From NCBI RefSeq assembly GCF_002902945.1, contig NZ_CP026101.1, positions 1,116,001 to 1,180,000 on the forward strand: DNA of 64,000 nt, in the 5' to 3' direction. The notes beneath the pieces were generated by a model. It saw nothing but the letters and a program-made list of their open reading frames with translations. It searched no databases and was not told where the DNA came from. The stretch's first letter is position 1; each line of letters begins with the position of its first letter. Made by a program: the position numbers and the translations under genes. The DNA is from Paraburkholderia caribensis. Its GTDB lineage: Bacteria > Pseudomonadota > Gammaproteobacteria > Burkholderiales > Burkholderiaceae. Positions 45,109 to 53,560 of the stretch are shown here, in pieces.

Positions 45109-45286
45109 TTGGCGTGGCCCCGGGTTGGAGTTCGTTGCGGCTTTCGTTGCGGCGTTCGCTGGCGCGGGTTTGCACAGGATAGAGCAGGGGGTGTGTTGGC
45201 GGCAACGCGGGTAGACGAGGGGTTTGATTTTGTCTGCGACGCTTGGGGGTGGTTTTGGGCTTTTCGCTGGCATCCGCGGTTTTGGG

Positions 45287-45957
45287 TTTTGCGCTGGCAT
45301 CCGCGCATTGTTATCTAGCTTCACGCGTCGCCCCTGTGCGGGGCGGCACCTACTTTTCTTTGCCGCCGCAAAGAAAAGTAGGCAAAAGAAAGCGGCTCAC
45401 ACCGCCAGCCCGTGTTCTTATCCACGGGCCCCCAGCGTCCCCATCCTTCACACACCAGTGCCCTCGTCGGTGCCCGTTGCCCGCGCTTCGAATGAACGCC
45501 TCACCCGCTTCGAACACCCGTACTCGGGCCAGCGGCAGCGAATGGTACATGCCGCCCAGGTGGCAAACTGTGTGTAGGTTGTCGCACCACATACGTTGCC
45601 GCTCTTACCAGAAACACCAATCCTGCTACCCAGTCCGGAGTGATGCGCGTATGGCGCGAAGGCCGACACACAGTTTGCCACCTGTGCGGCGGCAGACTGT
45701 CTGGAACGGCGTGCAGTGACGCGGGTATATGAGGCGGCTGAGACGTACAGAGAGAACGTTGGCAACGCACGCGAACCGGTGCGTTGCCATGTGAAGTGCG
45801 GGGACGGTGGGGGCCCGTGGGCAAACGTCAAGAATTCGCGGTGTGAGCCGCTTTCTTTTGCCTACTTTTCTTTGCGGCGGCAAAGAAAAGTAGGTGCCGC
45901 CCCGCACAGGGGCGACGCGTGAAGCACGAAAGCAATTCGCGGATGCCCGCGAAAAGG
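45287..45957. repeat. Nested inverted-repeat element C
   Basis: Same build as A, B and D. Inner arms at 45551-45578 and 45663-45690 surround an 84-base core. Bases 45326-45928 are the reverse complement of 35276-35878. The core is in the same orientation as in A and D. Unlike the others it lies upstream of the gene on its left (prpE) and downstream of the MFS gene on its right, so both neighbours run leftward. A motif TTTTGTCTGCGACGCTT precedes it at about 45230. Confidence 0.92.
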
Positions 45958-46018
45958 CAAAGCAATTCGCGGATGCTCGCGCATAGGCAAATCAAATCGC
46001 GAATGCCCGCGCAAAGAC
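45929..46018. repeat. 30-bp tandem repeat, three units
   Basis: Three units starting at 45929, 45959 and 45989, each beginning AAA(G/T)CAA(T/A)TCGCG and containing GATGC(C/T)CGCGC or GAATGCCCGCGC. They look like amplified copies of the outer end of the repeat element (compare CGCGGATGCCAGCGCAAA). Confidence 0.85.
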
Positions 46019-46045
46019 CCAAACCCAAACCCAAACCCAAACCCC
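46019..46045. repeat. CCAAAC hexamer run
   Basis: About four perfect units of CCAAAC, directly after the 30-bp array and 12 bases before the MFS stop codon. A slippage-prone simple repeat. Confidence 0.85.
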
Positions 46046-46056
46046 GGACCAGCAAT

Positions 46057-47307
46057 TCAGCCCTTAACCATCTTCCCCTCAACATCCGGCAAAAACACAG
46101 TCAATATCCCGAGCAACGGCAAGAACGAGCACACCTTATACACATAGGCGATGCTCGTCGCGTCAGCCAATTGCCCAAGCACGGCGGCGCCGATCCCGCC
46201 AAGCCCGAAGGCAAACCCAAAGAACAACCCCGCAACCATCCCGACCTTACCCGGAATGAGCTCCTGGGCATAAACGAGAATCGCCGAAAACGCCGACGCC
46301 AGCACGATGCCGATAATGACGGTCAACACCCCCGTCCAGAACAGATTCGCATACGGCAGCAGAAGAGTGAACGGCGCAACCCCAAGAATCGACACCCAGA
46401 TCACATATTTACGGCCAATCCGGTCGCCAACCGGCCCACCGATCACAGTCCCCGCCGCGACAGCCGCAAGGAACACGAACAGATGCACCTGCGCGGCCTG
46501 CACAGGCAGATGGAACTTGTCGATCAGATAGAACGTGAAATAGCTATTGATGCTGGTCAGGTAGAAGTACTTCGAGAACACCAGCAGCACGAGAATGCTC
46601 ATCGCGAACGCCACCTTGCCACGTGGCAGCGCCGCATGCACAACCTGCCCGGCGCGCGCCCTCTTCGTCGCAGGATGATGCTTGTACCAGCGGCTGATAT
46701 GCGTGAGCACGAGAATCCCCACCAGCGCCGCCACCGAAAACCACGCAATGCTGCGCTGGCCGTGCGGAATCACGATCAGCGCCGCAAGCAGCGGCCCGAG
46801 CGACGAGCCGGCATTGCCGCCCACCTGAAACAGCGACTGCGCAAGACCATGCTTGCCGCCCGACGCCATGCGCGCCACACGCGACGACTCCGGGTGAAAT
46901 ACCGACGACCCGCAGCCAACCAGCGCCGCCGCGATCAGCAGCACGCCGAAGCTCGGCGCCACCGACATCAACAGCAGACCCGACAGCGTAAAGCCCATGC
47001 CGACGGGCAGCGAGTAGGGCTTCGGATGCTTGTCCGTGTAGACGCCGACCAGCGGCTGCAGCAGCGAAGCCGTGATCTGATACGTCAGCGTAATCAGGCC
47101 GATCTGCCCGAATGACAGCGCGAAGTTCGCCTTCAGCATCGGATAGATCGCAAGGATCAACGACTGGATCATGTCGTTCATCAGATGCGAAAAGCTGATT
47201 GCGCCAAGGATCGAGTAGACGGTCTTCGCTTGCGGCCGGGGGGCGGCAGGAGCAGAAGCTGAAGCAGCGGCGCCAGCCAGGGCGCCTTTGTCGAGGCTGG
47301 TTTCCAT
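46057..47307 (-). CDS. MFS transporter, fosmidomycin-resistance (Fsr) type
   Basis: A 416-residue inner-membrane protein with twelve hydrophobic segments after a 28-residue hydrophilic, Ala/Pro-rich N-terminus. Fsr-group marks are SFSHLMNDMIQSLILAIYPMLK, LITLTYQITASLLQPLVGVYTDKHPKPYSLPVGM, and GSSVFHPESSRVARMASGGKHGLAQS (motif A-like loop and the HPE element). Members of this group export small hydrophilic compounds such as fosmidomycin; the native substrate is uncertain. It is divergent from the chemoreceptor gene. Confidence 0.9.
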   Translation of the reverse strand: METSLDKGALAGAAASASAPAAPRPQAKTVYSILGAISFSHLMNDMIQSLILAIYPMLKANFALSFGQIGLITLTYQITASLLQPLVGVYTDKHPKPYSLPVGMGFTLSGLLLMSVAPSFGVLLIAAALVGCGSSVFHPESSRVARMASGGKHGLAQSLFQVGGNAGSSLGPLLAALIVIPHGQRSIAWFSVAALVGILVLTHISRWYKHHPATKRARAGQVVHAALPRGKVAFAMSILVLLVFSKYFYLTSINSYFTFYLIDKFHLPVQAAQVHLFVFLAAVAAGTVIGGPVGDRIGRKYVIWVSILGVAPFTLLLPYANLFWTGVLTVIIGIVLASAFSAILVYAQELIPGKVGMVAGLFFGFAFGLGGIGAAVLGQLADATSIAYVYKVCSFLPLLGILTVFLPDVEGKMVKG

Positions 47308-47718
47308 GAGGTCGGTCAGGAGAGGGTGGCTCGGAAGCAGACGCCGGCAGTTGCGGCAAGACCGTCGGCGACAGCAGATGTTTTTAGCGTTTGATGAAGT
47401 GTAGTGTGTCTCCCATCAAATGTCCGGCCAACTTTTGTCGCGATTCGGACATCTGTCGTCCCGTCAAATGGGCCGTCGTGCCTGTTTTTTGTGCGGCGGA
47501 AACATCGTCGGCACCGGGATGGCGCGCCGTCGGGCCAAATTAGAGTGAAACGCACAGCGCAAAACGTGGGAAAACGCGCCAAATGAATTTTGGCCAATGT
47601 ATAAATCCGACGCGGCGCGCTGCCCACGAGGCGGCGCGCGCAGGACCGGGAAAATTGCCGGACGGTCGGCCTCAAGAACGCCGCCGGCGATGCCGTCAAC
47701 CCGGAGAGAAAAGCAGCA
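47308..47718. other. Divergent intergenic region between the MFS exporter and the chemoreceptor
   Basis: About 411 bases without a recognised gene. It holds the dyad ATGTCCG-N19-CGGACAT and must carry both promoters, but no convincing sigma-70 or sigma-28 hexamer pair was identified. Confidence 0.4.
47420..47452. promoter_or_regulatory. Dyad ATGTCCG-N19-CGGACAT
   Basis: Two perfect 7-base inverted halves, 113 bases upstream of the MFS start and 267 before the chemoreceptor. It may be an operator; no regulator gene is adjacent. Confidence 0.25.
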
Positions 47719-49434
47719 ATGCCGGAACAGACCTTTCCGGCAGTACGACAAGCGGGGACGAGAAATATGAAAGCAGTTTCGCTGGGTGGCCGGACGGGCG
47801 CGGGTTTCGTGCCGGATGGGGAAGCGGCCGGAGGGCAAGCGCGCGCGGGCAAACGGGCGGCAGGCGGCAGGATGCGCGGCTGGTCGGTGAAGACGACCTT
47901 GCGGTTTGCGTTCGCGGTGCTGCTGGCGGGGACGCTGGCGATCGGCGTGTTTTCGCTCGCGCAGATGAGCCGCCTGAACGGCCAGATGCGCTCGATCTAC
48001 GAGCAAGGCCATATCGCGAGCCGGGCTGCCGAGGAGGCGCGCGGCTACCTGCTGCGCTCGAGCCGCGCTCAGAAGATGCTGCTGACGGCGACGACCGCAA
48101 AGGAACGCGACGAACTGGGCGCCGATATCGACAAGGGGCTGACCGGACTGTCGGCCGAACTCAATACGCTCCAGCAATACGCCGATTCGGCCGTCGCCAC
48201 CGCGCAGCAGAAGAAGTTCGCTGCCGCGATCGGCGTGTGGAGCGGGCATATGCGCGATTTCGTCACGCTCGTGAAGGCGCAGCCGCTCGATCTGTCGCAG
48301 ATGAACTGGCAGGTCGGCACGTCGGATGTGTCGCTGCTCGTCGAAACGGGCAAGCTCGAGAAGCTCGTCGATGAGCTGGTCGCGCAGCGCGGCACGGCCG
48401 CGAAGGCGACGATCGACGCGTCGTCGTTTATCTATCAATCGTCGTTCGTGATGATGGCCGTGATGACGATCGCGCTGATCGTGCTCGCGTTCGTGATCAG
48501 CGAGTGGGTGGTGCGGCGTCTCGCGCGGCAACTGGGCGGCGAGCCGGTGTACGCGAAGGAGATCGCGAGCCGTATTGCAGCGGGCGATCTGTCGAACGAC
48601 ATCGTGCTCGGCAAGCGCGACAACGGCAGCATGCTGTCCGCGCTGCGCGACATGCAGAACGGCCTGTCGTCGACGGTTTCGCATATCGCGGCGAGTGCCG
48701 AGGCGATTGCGGCCGCGTCGGGGCAGATTTCGATGGGCAATCTGGACCTGTCGCAGCGCACCGAACAGCAGGCGATGGCGCTCGAGCGGACGGCGAGCAG
48801 CATGGAGGAGTTGACGTCGACGGTGCGCCAGAACGCGGACAACGCGAAGCAGGCGCGCACGCTCGCCGACAATGCGTCGTCGATAGCGGAGAAGGGCGGC
48901 GACGTGGTTGGCCGCGTGGTCGCGACGATGGGCCAGATCAACGACAGCGCGAAGAGCATTGGCGACATCATTGGCGTGATCGAGGGGATCGCTTTCCAGA
49001 CCAATATCCTTGCTTTGAACGCCGCCGTCGAGGCGGCGCGCGCGGGCGAGGAGGGGCGTGGGTTCTCGGTGGTGGCGGGTGAGGTGCGCAATCTCGCGCA
49101 ACGTAGCGCGGCGGCTGCCAAGGAGATCAAGACGCTGATCAGCGCGTCGGTCGAGCGGGCGAGCAACGGCTCGCAACTTGCGCAGGACGCGGGGCAGACG
49201 ATGGACGAAGTCGTCAAGGCCGTGAAGCGCGTGACGGATATTATGGGTGAGATTTCGGCGGCTTCCGCCGAGCAGAGTTCGGGGATCGAGGAGATTAATC
49301 TCGCGGTGTCGCAGATGGATGCGGGGACGCAGCAGAATGCTGCACTCGTTGAGCAGGCTACTGCCGCTGCGCGGGCGTTGGATGATCAGGCGCAGGCGCT
49401 TAAGGTGGCGGTGGCGAAGTTTTCTTTACGGTGA
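47719..49434 (+). CDS. Methyl-accepting chemotaxis protein
   Basis: A 571-residue chemoreceptor. An unusual 50-residue basic, Gly/Ala-rich cytoplasmic head precedes the first membrane helix (about 58-80: TLRFAFAVLLAGTLAIGVFSLAQM). A periplasmic four-helix-bundle ligand domain covers about 80-230, then helix two (SSFVMMAVMTIALIVLAFVISEWVV) and a HAMP region. The signalling domain has the conserved tip GIAFQTNILALNAAVEAARAGEEGRGFSVVAGEVRNLAQRSA and methylation helices. It lacks a C-terminal CheR-tethering pentapeptide. Starts at 47719 (GGAGAG upstream) or 47767 are possible. The ligand is unknown. Confidence 0.92.
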   Translation: MPEQTFPAVRQAGTRNMKAVSLGGRTGAGFVPDGEAAGGQARAGKRAAGGRMRGWSVKTTLRFAFAVLLAGTLAIGVFSLAQMSRLNGQMRSIYEQGHIASRAAEEARGYLLRSSRAQKMLLTATTAKERDELGADIDKGLTGLSAELNTLQQYADSAVATAQQKKFAAAIGVWSGHMRDFVTLVKAQPLDLSQMNWQVGTSDVSLLVETGKLEKLVDELVAQRGTAAKATIDASSFIYQSSFVMMAVMTIALIVLAFVISEWVVRRLARQLGGEPVYAKEIASRIAAGDLSNDIVLGKRDNGSMLSALRDMQNGLSSTVSHIAASAEAIAAASGQISMGNLDLSQRTEQQAMALERTASSMEELTSTVRQNADNAKQARTLADNASSIAEKGGDVVGRVVATMGQINDSAKSIGDIIGVIEGIAFQTNILALNAAVEAARAGEEGRGFSVVAGEVRNLAQRSAAAAKEIKTLISASVERASNGSQLAQDAGQTMDEVVKAVKRVTDIMGEISAASAEQSSGIEEINLAVSQMDAGTQQNAALVEQATAAARALDDQAQALKVAVAKFSLR

Positions 49435-49534
49435 AGGGTTTTTTTTGTCTGCGACGCTTTGGGGGTTTTTGCCTTTGCGCTGGCGTCCGCGATGCGTTTG
49501 CGTGCTTCACGCGTTGTGGTTTGGTGTTTTAGCC

Positions 49535-50198
49535 TTTGCGCTGGCATCCGCTCTACGTTAGCGCGCTTCACGCGTTGCCCCTGTGCGGGGCGGCACCTAC
49601 TTTTCTTTGCCGCCGCAAAGAAAAGTAGGCAAAAGAAAGCGGCTCACACCGCCAATTCTTGACGTTTACCCACGGGCCCCCAACGTCCCCACACTTCGCA
49701 CGGCAACGCCCTTGTTCGTGTGCGTTGCCAGCGCGCTGAATGCGCGCCTCACCCGCTTCGAATACCCGTACCCGTATAAGCGGCAGCGAATGGCATATGC
49801 CGCCCAGGTGGCAAACTGTGTGTAGGTTGTCGCGTCGTATAGGGTGGCGCTCTTACAAGGTGGGGCGCGTGCGTAGTCGGTCCGAAGTGATGCGTGCGAG
49901 GCGCTACGGCCGACACACAGTTTGCCACCTGGGCGGCCGTGGACTGTCTGGTGAGGCATGCGGAAACGCGGGTGCGTGAAGCGGGTGAGGCGCTCAGCAA
50001 GAGCGCTGGCAACGAACGTGGGTCACGTGATTGCCGTGTGAAGCGTAAGACCCTTTGGGGGCCCTCAGGCAGGAAAAAATGTTGGCGGTGTGAGCCGCTT
50101 TCTTTTGCCTACTTTTCTTTGCGGCGGCAAAGAAAAGTAGGTGCCGCCCCGCACAGGGGCGACGCTTGAAGCGAGCTAACGAATCGCGGATGCCAGCG
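49535..50198. repeat. Nested inverted-repeat element D
   Basis: About 664 bases with the same layout as A. Inner arms are 49799-49826 and 49910-49937 around an 83-base core whose sequence resembles that of A (shared TCGGTCCGAAGTGA and GGCGCTC.TAC). The left outer end TTTGCGCTGGC(A/G)TCCGC is present twice (near 49475 and 49535). A motif TTTTTGTCTGCGACGC lies before it at 49440-49460. It fills the gap between the convergent chemoreceptor and HlyD genes. Confidence 0.9.
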
Positions 50199-50199
50199 A

Positions 50200-50240
50200 A
50201 AACACAACCACAACCAAACCAAAACCAAAACCAAAAACAA
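50200..50240. repeat. CCAAAA-type simple repeat
   Basis: An imperfect run of ACCAAAACCAAAA units, ending just before the stop codon of the HlyD gene on the minus strand. Confidence 0.75.
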
Positions 50241-50244
50241 AAAA

Positions 50245-51105
50245 TCAGGAAGGCGTAACAACAACCGTACAAGTCGTCCCCGCCGACAGCACCACCCCAT
50301 CAGGCACCGAATCAATCTTCACCCTCACAGGCACGCGCTGCGCCAACCTCACCCAATTGAACGTAGGATTCACATCAGCCAGAAGCTCCCGGCTCTGGGG
50401 ATTATCGCGATCATAGATCCCGCGTGAGATGCTCTCCACGTGCCCCTTCAACGTCCCACCGCTCATCAACCTGATATCCGCCTTATCCCCAACCCGCACA
50501 TGCGGCAACTTCGTCTCCTCGAAATACCCATACACCCAGAACGAGTTGCTATCCACGACAGCCAGCTTCGCTGAACCTGAAATCGCATAATCCCCGCGAT
50601 ACACGTTCAGATTCGTCACATACCCGTCGACGGGCGACACAACACGCGTACGCTCCAGGTTGAGCTTCGCCGCATCCAGCGCGGCAAGCGCCTGCTGATA
50701 CTGCGCCTCGGCTGCAGACGCCGTATGCGTCGCGTTCTCGCGGTTTTCCTTCGACACCACGAGACTATCCATATCCGCACGCCGCTGCGCGTCGTCCCGC
50801 CGCATCTGCAGCTCGGCCTTGCGCGCGGCAACGGCAGCCTGCGCCTGCTCGACGGCAATCTGATAGTGCGATGGATCGATCTGCATCAGCAGATCGCCCT
50901 TGTGCACGAACTGGTTGTCGCGCACGGGCAACTCGACCACGGCTCCCGACACATCGGGCGCAATGTTGACGACTTCGGCGCGCACGCGGCCGTCGCGCGT
51001 CCACGGCTCGTCCATGTAGTGCACCCACAGCGCACGCCCGATCAAGATCGCGACGACGAACACGATGGCCGTCGCGATAAACCCAATGATGTTTCTGATT
51101 GTCAT
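50245..51105 (-). CDS. HlyD/AaeA-type periplasmic adaptor of an aromatic acid efflux pump
   Basis: A 286-residue membrane fusion protein. One N-terminal membrane helix (IGFIATAIVFVVAILIGRALWVHY) is followed by TRDGRVRAEVVNIAPDVSGAVVELPVRDNQFVHKGDLLMQIDP, the split biotinyl-lipoyl domain. A short alpha-hairpin spans about 85-140, and the second lipoyl half has SPVDGYVTNLNVYRGDYA. It matches the AaeA group, which links an inner-membrane FUSC pump to the outer membrane. It is the last gene of a four-gene operon with DUF1656, FUSC and an outer-membrane channel. Confidence 0.9.
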   Translation of the reverse strand: MTIRNIIGFIATAIVFVVAILIGRALWVHYMDEPWTRDGRVRAEVVNIAPDVSGAVVELPVRDNQFVHKGDLLMQIDPSHYQIAVEQAQAAVAARKAELQMRRDDAQRRADMDSLVVSKENRENATHTASAAEAQYQQALAALDAAKLNLERTRVVSPVDGYVTNLNVYRGDYAISGSAKLAVVDSNSFWVYGYFEETKLPHVRVGDKADIRLMSGGTLKGHVESISRGIYDRDNPQSRELLADVNPTFNWVRLAQRVPVRVKIDSVPDGVVLSAGTTCTVVVTPS

Positions 51106-51118
51106 GATTCGACTCGTA

Positions 51119-51319
51119 TCAACGATAAACGGCGAGGCCCAGCACGCCGCACACACACACGAGCAAACTCGCGCGGAACAGGGACGGGTGCCACACGACC
51201 CGATACAGGCCCGTCCACGCTAACGCGCGGTCGAGCAGCCAGGTGATCGCGGCGCCCGCAACGAACAGCAGCACGATCGCGGGCACGTACGCGTCGAGAA
51301 CGGCAATCTCACGTGGCAT
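51119..51319 (-). CDS. DUF1656 (AaeX-like) small membrane protein
   Basis: A 66-residue protein with two hydrophobic helices. It begins MPREIAVLDAYVPAIVLLFVAGAAITWLLDRAL, typical of DUF1656 proteins encoded next to FUSC/HlyD efflux genes. The ATG at 51319 has a strong AAGGAG six bases upstream, which decides the start over a longer form. It overlaps the 3' end of the FUSC gene by 11 bases and lies 13 bases before the HlyD start. Its role in the pump is not known. Confidence 0.88.
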   Translation of the reverse strand: MPREIAVLDAYVPAIVLLFVAGAAITWLLDRALAWTGLYRVVWHPSLFRASLLVCVCGVLGLAVYR

Positions 51320-53546
51320 GGCGAACTCCTTGTGGCGCGTCACGGTTCGAATCGCTCCCGTCGCCGGCTTGCGCCAGCGGCGATTGCGGATCGAGCAGCG
51401 CGCTCCGGATGAAATGCAGATGACTCAAAATGCGTTGCAACTGATGTCGCTCGTCGCGCGGCGGGGTGAACGTGGACAGCGTCTGCTGGAGCGCGGCGAT
51501 CGCAGCGGCCGTCGCAGCCAGCGCCTGATCGACCCGCACGGCGCGCGGGCGCTCGAACAGGCGGCCCACGGCGGCACAGGCCGCGCGCAGACTGACGCGC
51601 CAGGGCATCGAGGACGCATAGCGCGCATCGCGCGGCAGCGTCGCGACTTCGCTGCGCAGGTCGATCACGGCATGGCCGATCTCCAGCACCGCGAACATCC
51701 AGCGCATCGTGTCACGCTTCACGCCGGGCTCGCTGGCCGCCAGCGCGTTGATCTGATGCATCAGGTCCCGCGCGCCGCTCTCGAAGCGCGTCCGTAGCCG
51801 CGTCGGACGCCAGAAGCGCCCGAGCCGGCCGCGGCACGCCAGCACCACCTGTGCGCGCAGATCGACGAGCAGGCGGTTGCGCAACCACGGCGTCGACGGC
51901 GGCAACAGCACCGCGAAGGCGATCGACGCGACCAGCATCGACAGCGCGAGCGCAATGGCATCGTTCATGAAGCCGCTCGGATCGTAGTGAATCACATTGT
52001 CCGGACCCGCGAGGAAGCAGAAGAAAATGCAGTAGCCGACGCCGTAGCCCGCGAGCTTCGGACGCGTGGTCATCCATACGCCGAGCGCGAGGAACGGTGT
52101 GAGCGCGGCGCACAGCAACGCAAAGCCGTCGATATGCGGATAGATGCCGAACGTCAGCAACAGCGCGAGCGTCGACGACAGGATCGTGCCCGCCGCCATC
52201 TGGAACGCGGTGCGCGTCGGGTTCGGCGACGACGACGCGAGCGCACACACGGCAGCTGCGTTCAGCGTCAGCGTCGAGCCGCTCGGCCACGCGGTCGCGA
52301 TCCAGAACGCGCCGAGGATCGCCATCACGATCGCCGCGCGCAAGCCCGCGACGCCCGCCGCGATGCCGTTGGTCTTCGGCTCGTAGCGTTCGATCCAGCG
52401 TTCGCGCTCGTGCGTCGCGACGGCGAGCGACGCATATGTCGCCGCGTACGCGTGCAGATCGTCGACGAAGCGGTAGAGCAGCTCCGCGCCCGTGTCGAAA
52501 TCGAGCAGCGGCACGTCGGCGTCGCTTTCGAGCGCGGCGCGGCTCGCGCGCACGCGTTTTGGCAACGCTGCCTTGAACGCTTCGAGTTGCGCGGCCGCGT
52601 GCGATGCATCGGCGGCCGTCAACACCGGTTCGCCCGACTTGCTCAGCAGCGGCGAAATCTCGCGGAAGTACGGCTCGAGCGTAGCGACGGCGGCCGTCGC
52701 GCCCGCTGCGCCCGACACACGCAGACGGTTCATCAGCTGATGCAGCGCGTGAAAGCGCGTCGATACCGTCATGAACTCGCTGTTCAGGCGCGACAGCCGG
52801 CCGTTGCGCATCCGCGAATCGGGGCTTTCGAACACGGCCACACTGCGCACGGCCTCGAAGCCGACGATATCGGCGACGAACTTCGCGTTGGTGTCCTCGA
52901 TGCGCGCACGATCGGCCTTGCCCGAGAGCGCGGCGCTCACGTAATCGACGAATGACGAGAAGCGCGCGCGCACCGTGCTGCGCATCTCCTCGCCCGCGTG
53001 CTGCGGAAACACGAGCGCGCTCACGACACCCGAGCACAGAATGCCGACCACCACTTCGGCGACCCGCGTGAGCGCCGTCATGAACGCGCCGTCGGGATGC
53101 TGCGAAGCGGGGATGCCGATCAGCGCTGCCGTGTAGCCCGCGAGCACGAAACCGTACGAGCGGAAGTTGCGGTTACGCGCCGCGCCCGCCGTGCAGATGC
53201 CGACCCAGATCGCCGTCGAGATGATGAACAGTTCCGGTTGCTGCGAAAACAGGCCGATCAGCGCCATCATCACGACGAGGCCGATCAGCGTGCCGCAGAT
53301 CCGGTAGAAGCTCTTCGCGAACACCATGCCGCTTTGCGGCTGCATCACGATGAAGACGGTCGTCATCGCGGTGCGCGGCTGCGGCAGGTCGAGTTTCATC
53401 GCGATGCCGAGTGCGAGGAAGCACGCGGCGAGCGCCTTGAACAGGTAAATCCAGGTGCGGCCGTCCGTGCGCGCCCAGTCGGCGAACGCGGCGTAGAGCG
53501 CGCTGGGCGTCGGCCGCGTACGGGGCGTGGAAGGGTTCGAGGACAT
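51309..53546 (-). CDS. FUSC-family efflux pump (AaeB-like)
   Basis: A 745-residue inner-membrane protein with two membrane blocks of about five to six helices each (residues about 35-175 and 405-540), each followed by a large cytoplasmic part. Family marks are QPRTAMTTVFIVMQPQSGMVFAKSFYRICGTLIG and, in the second block, ATAWPSGSTLTLNAAAVCALASSSPNPTRTAFQMAAGTI. AaeB-type pumps export aromatic carboxylic acids such as p-hydroxybenzoate. It lies 14 bases after the outer-membrane channel gene. The actual substrate here is inferred. Confidence 0.92.
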   Translation of the reverse strand: MSSNPSTPRTRPTPSALYAAFADWARTDGRTWIYLFKALAACFLALGIAMKLDLPQPRTAMTTVFIVMQPQSGMVFAKSFYRICGTLIGLVVMMALIGLFSQQPELFIISTAIWVGICTAGAARNRNFRSYGFVLAGYTAALIGIPASQHPDGAFMTALTRVAEVVVGILCSGVVSALVFPQHAGEEMRSTVRARFSSFVDYVSAALSGKADRARIEDTNAKFVADIVGFEAVRSVAVFESPDSRMRNGRLSRLNSEFMTVSTRFHALHQLMNRLRVSGAAGATAAVATLEPYFREISPLLSKSGEPVLTAADASHAAAQLEAFKAALPKRVRASRAALESDADVPLLDFDTGAELLYRFVDDLHAYAATYASLAVATHERERWIERYEPKTNGIAAGVAGLRAAIVMAILGAFWIATAWPSGSTLTLNAAAVCALASSSPNPTRTAFQMAAGTILSSTLALLLTFGIYPHIDGFALLCAALTPFLALGVWMTTRPKLAGYGVGYCIFFCFLAGPDNVIHYDPSGFMNDAIALALSMLVASIAFAVLLPPSTPWLRNRLLVDLRAQVVLACRGRLGRFWRPTRLRTRFESGARDLMHQINALAASEPGVKRDTMRWMFAVLEIGHAVIDLRSEVATLPRDARYASSMPWRVSLRAACAAVGRLFERPRAVRVDQALAATAAAIAALQQTLSTFTPPRDERHQLQRILSHLHFIRSALLDPQSPLAQAGDGSDSNRDAPQGVRHAT

Positions 53547-53560
53547 CGGCGGCGCTCCTG

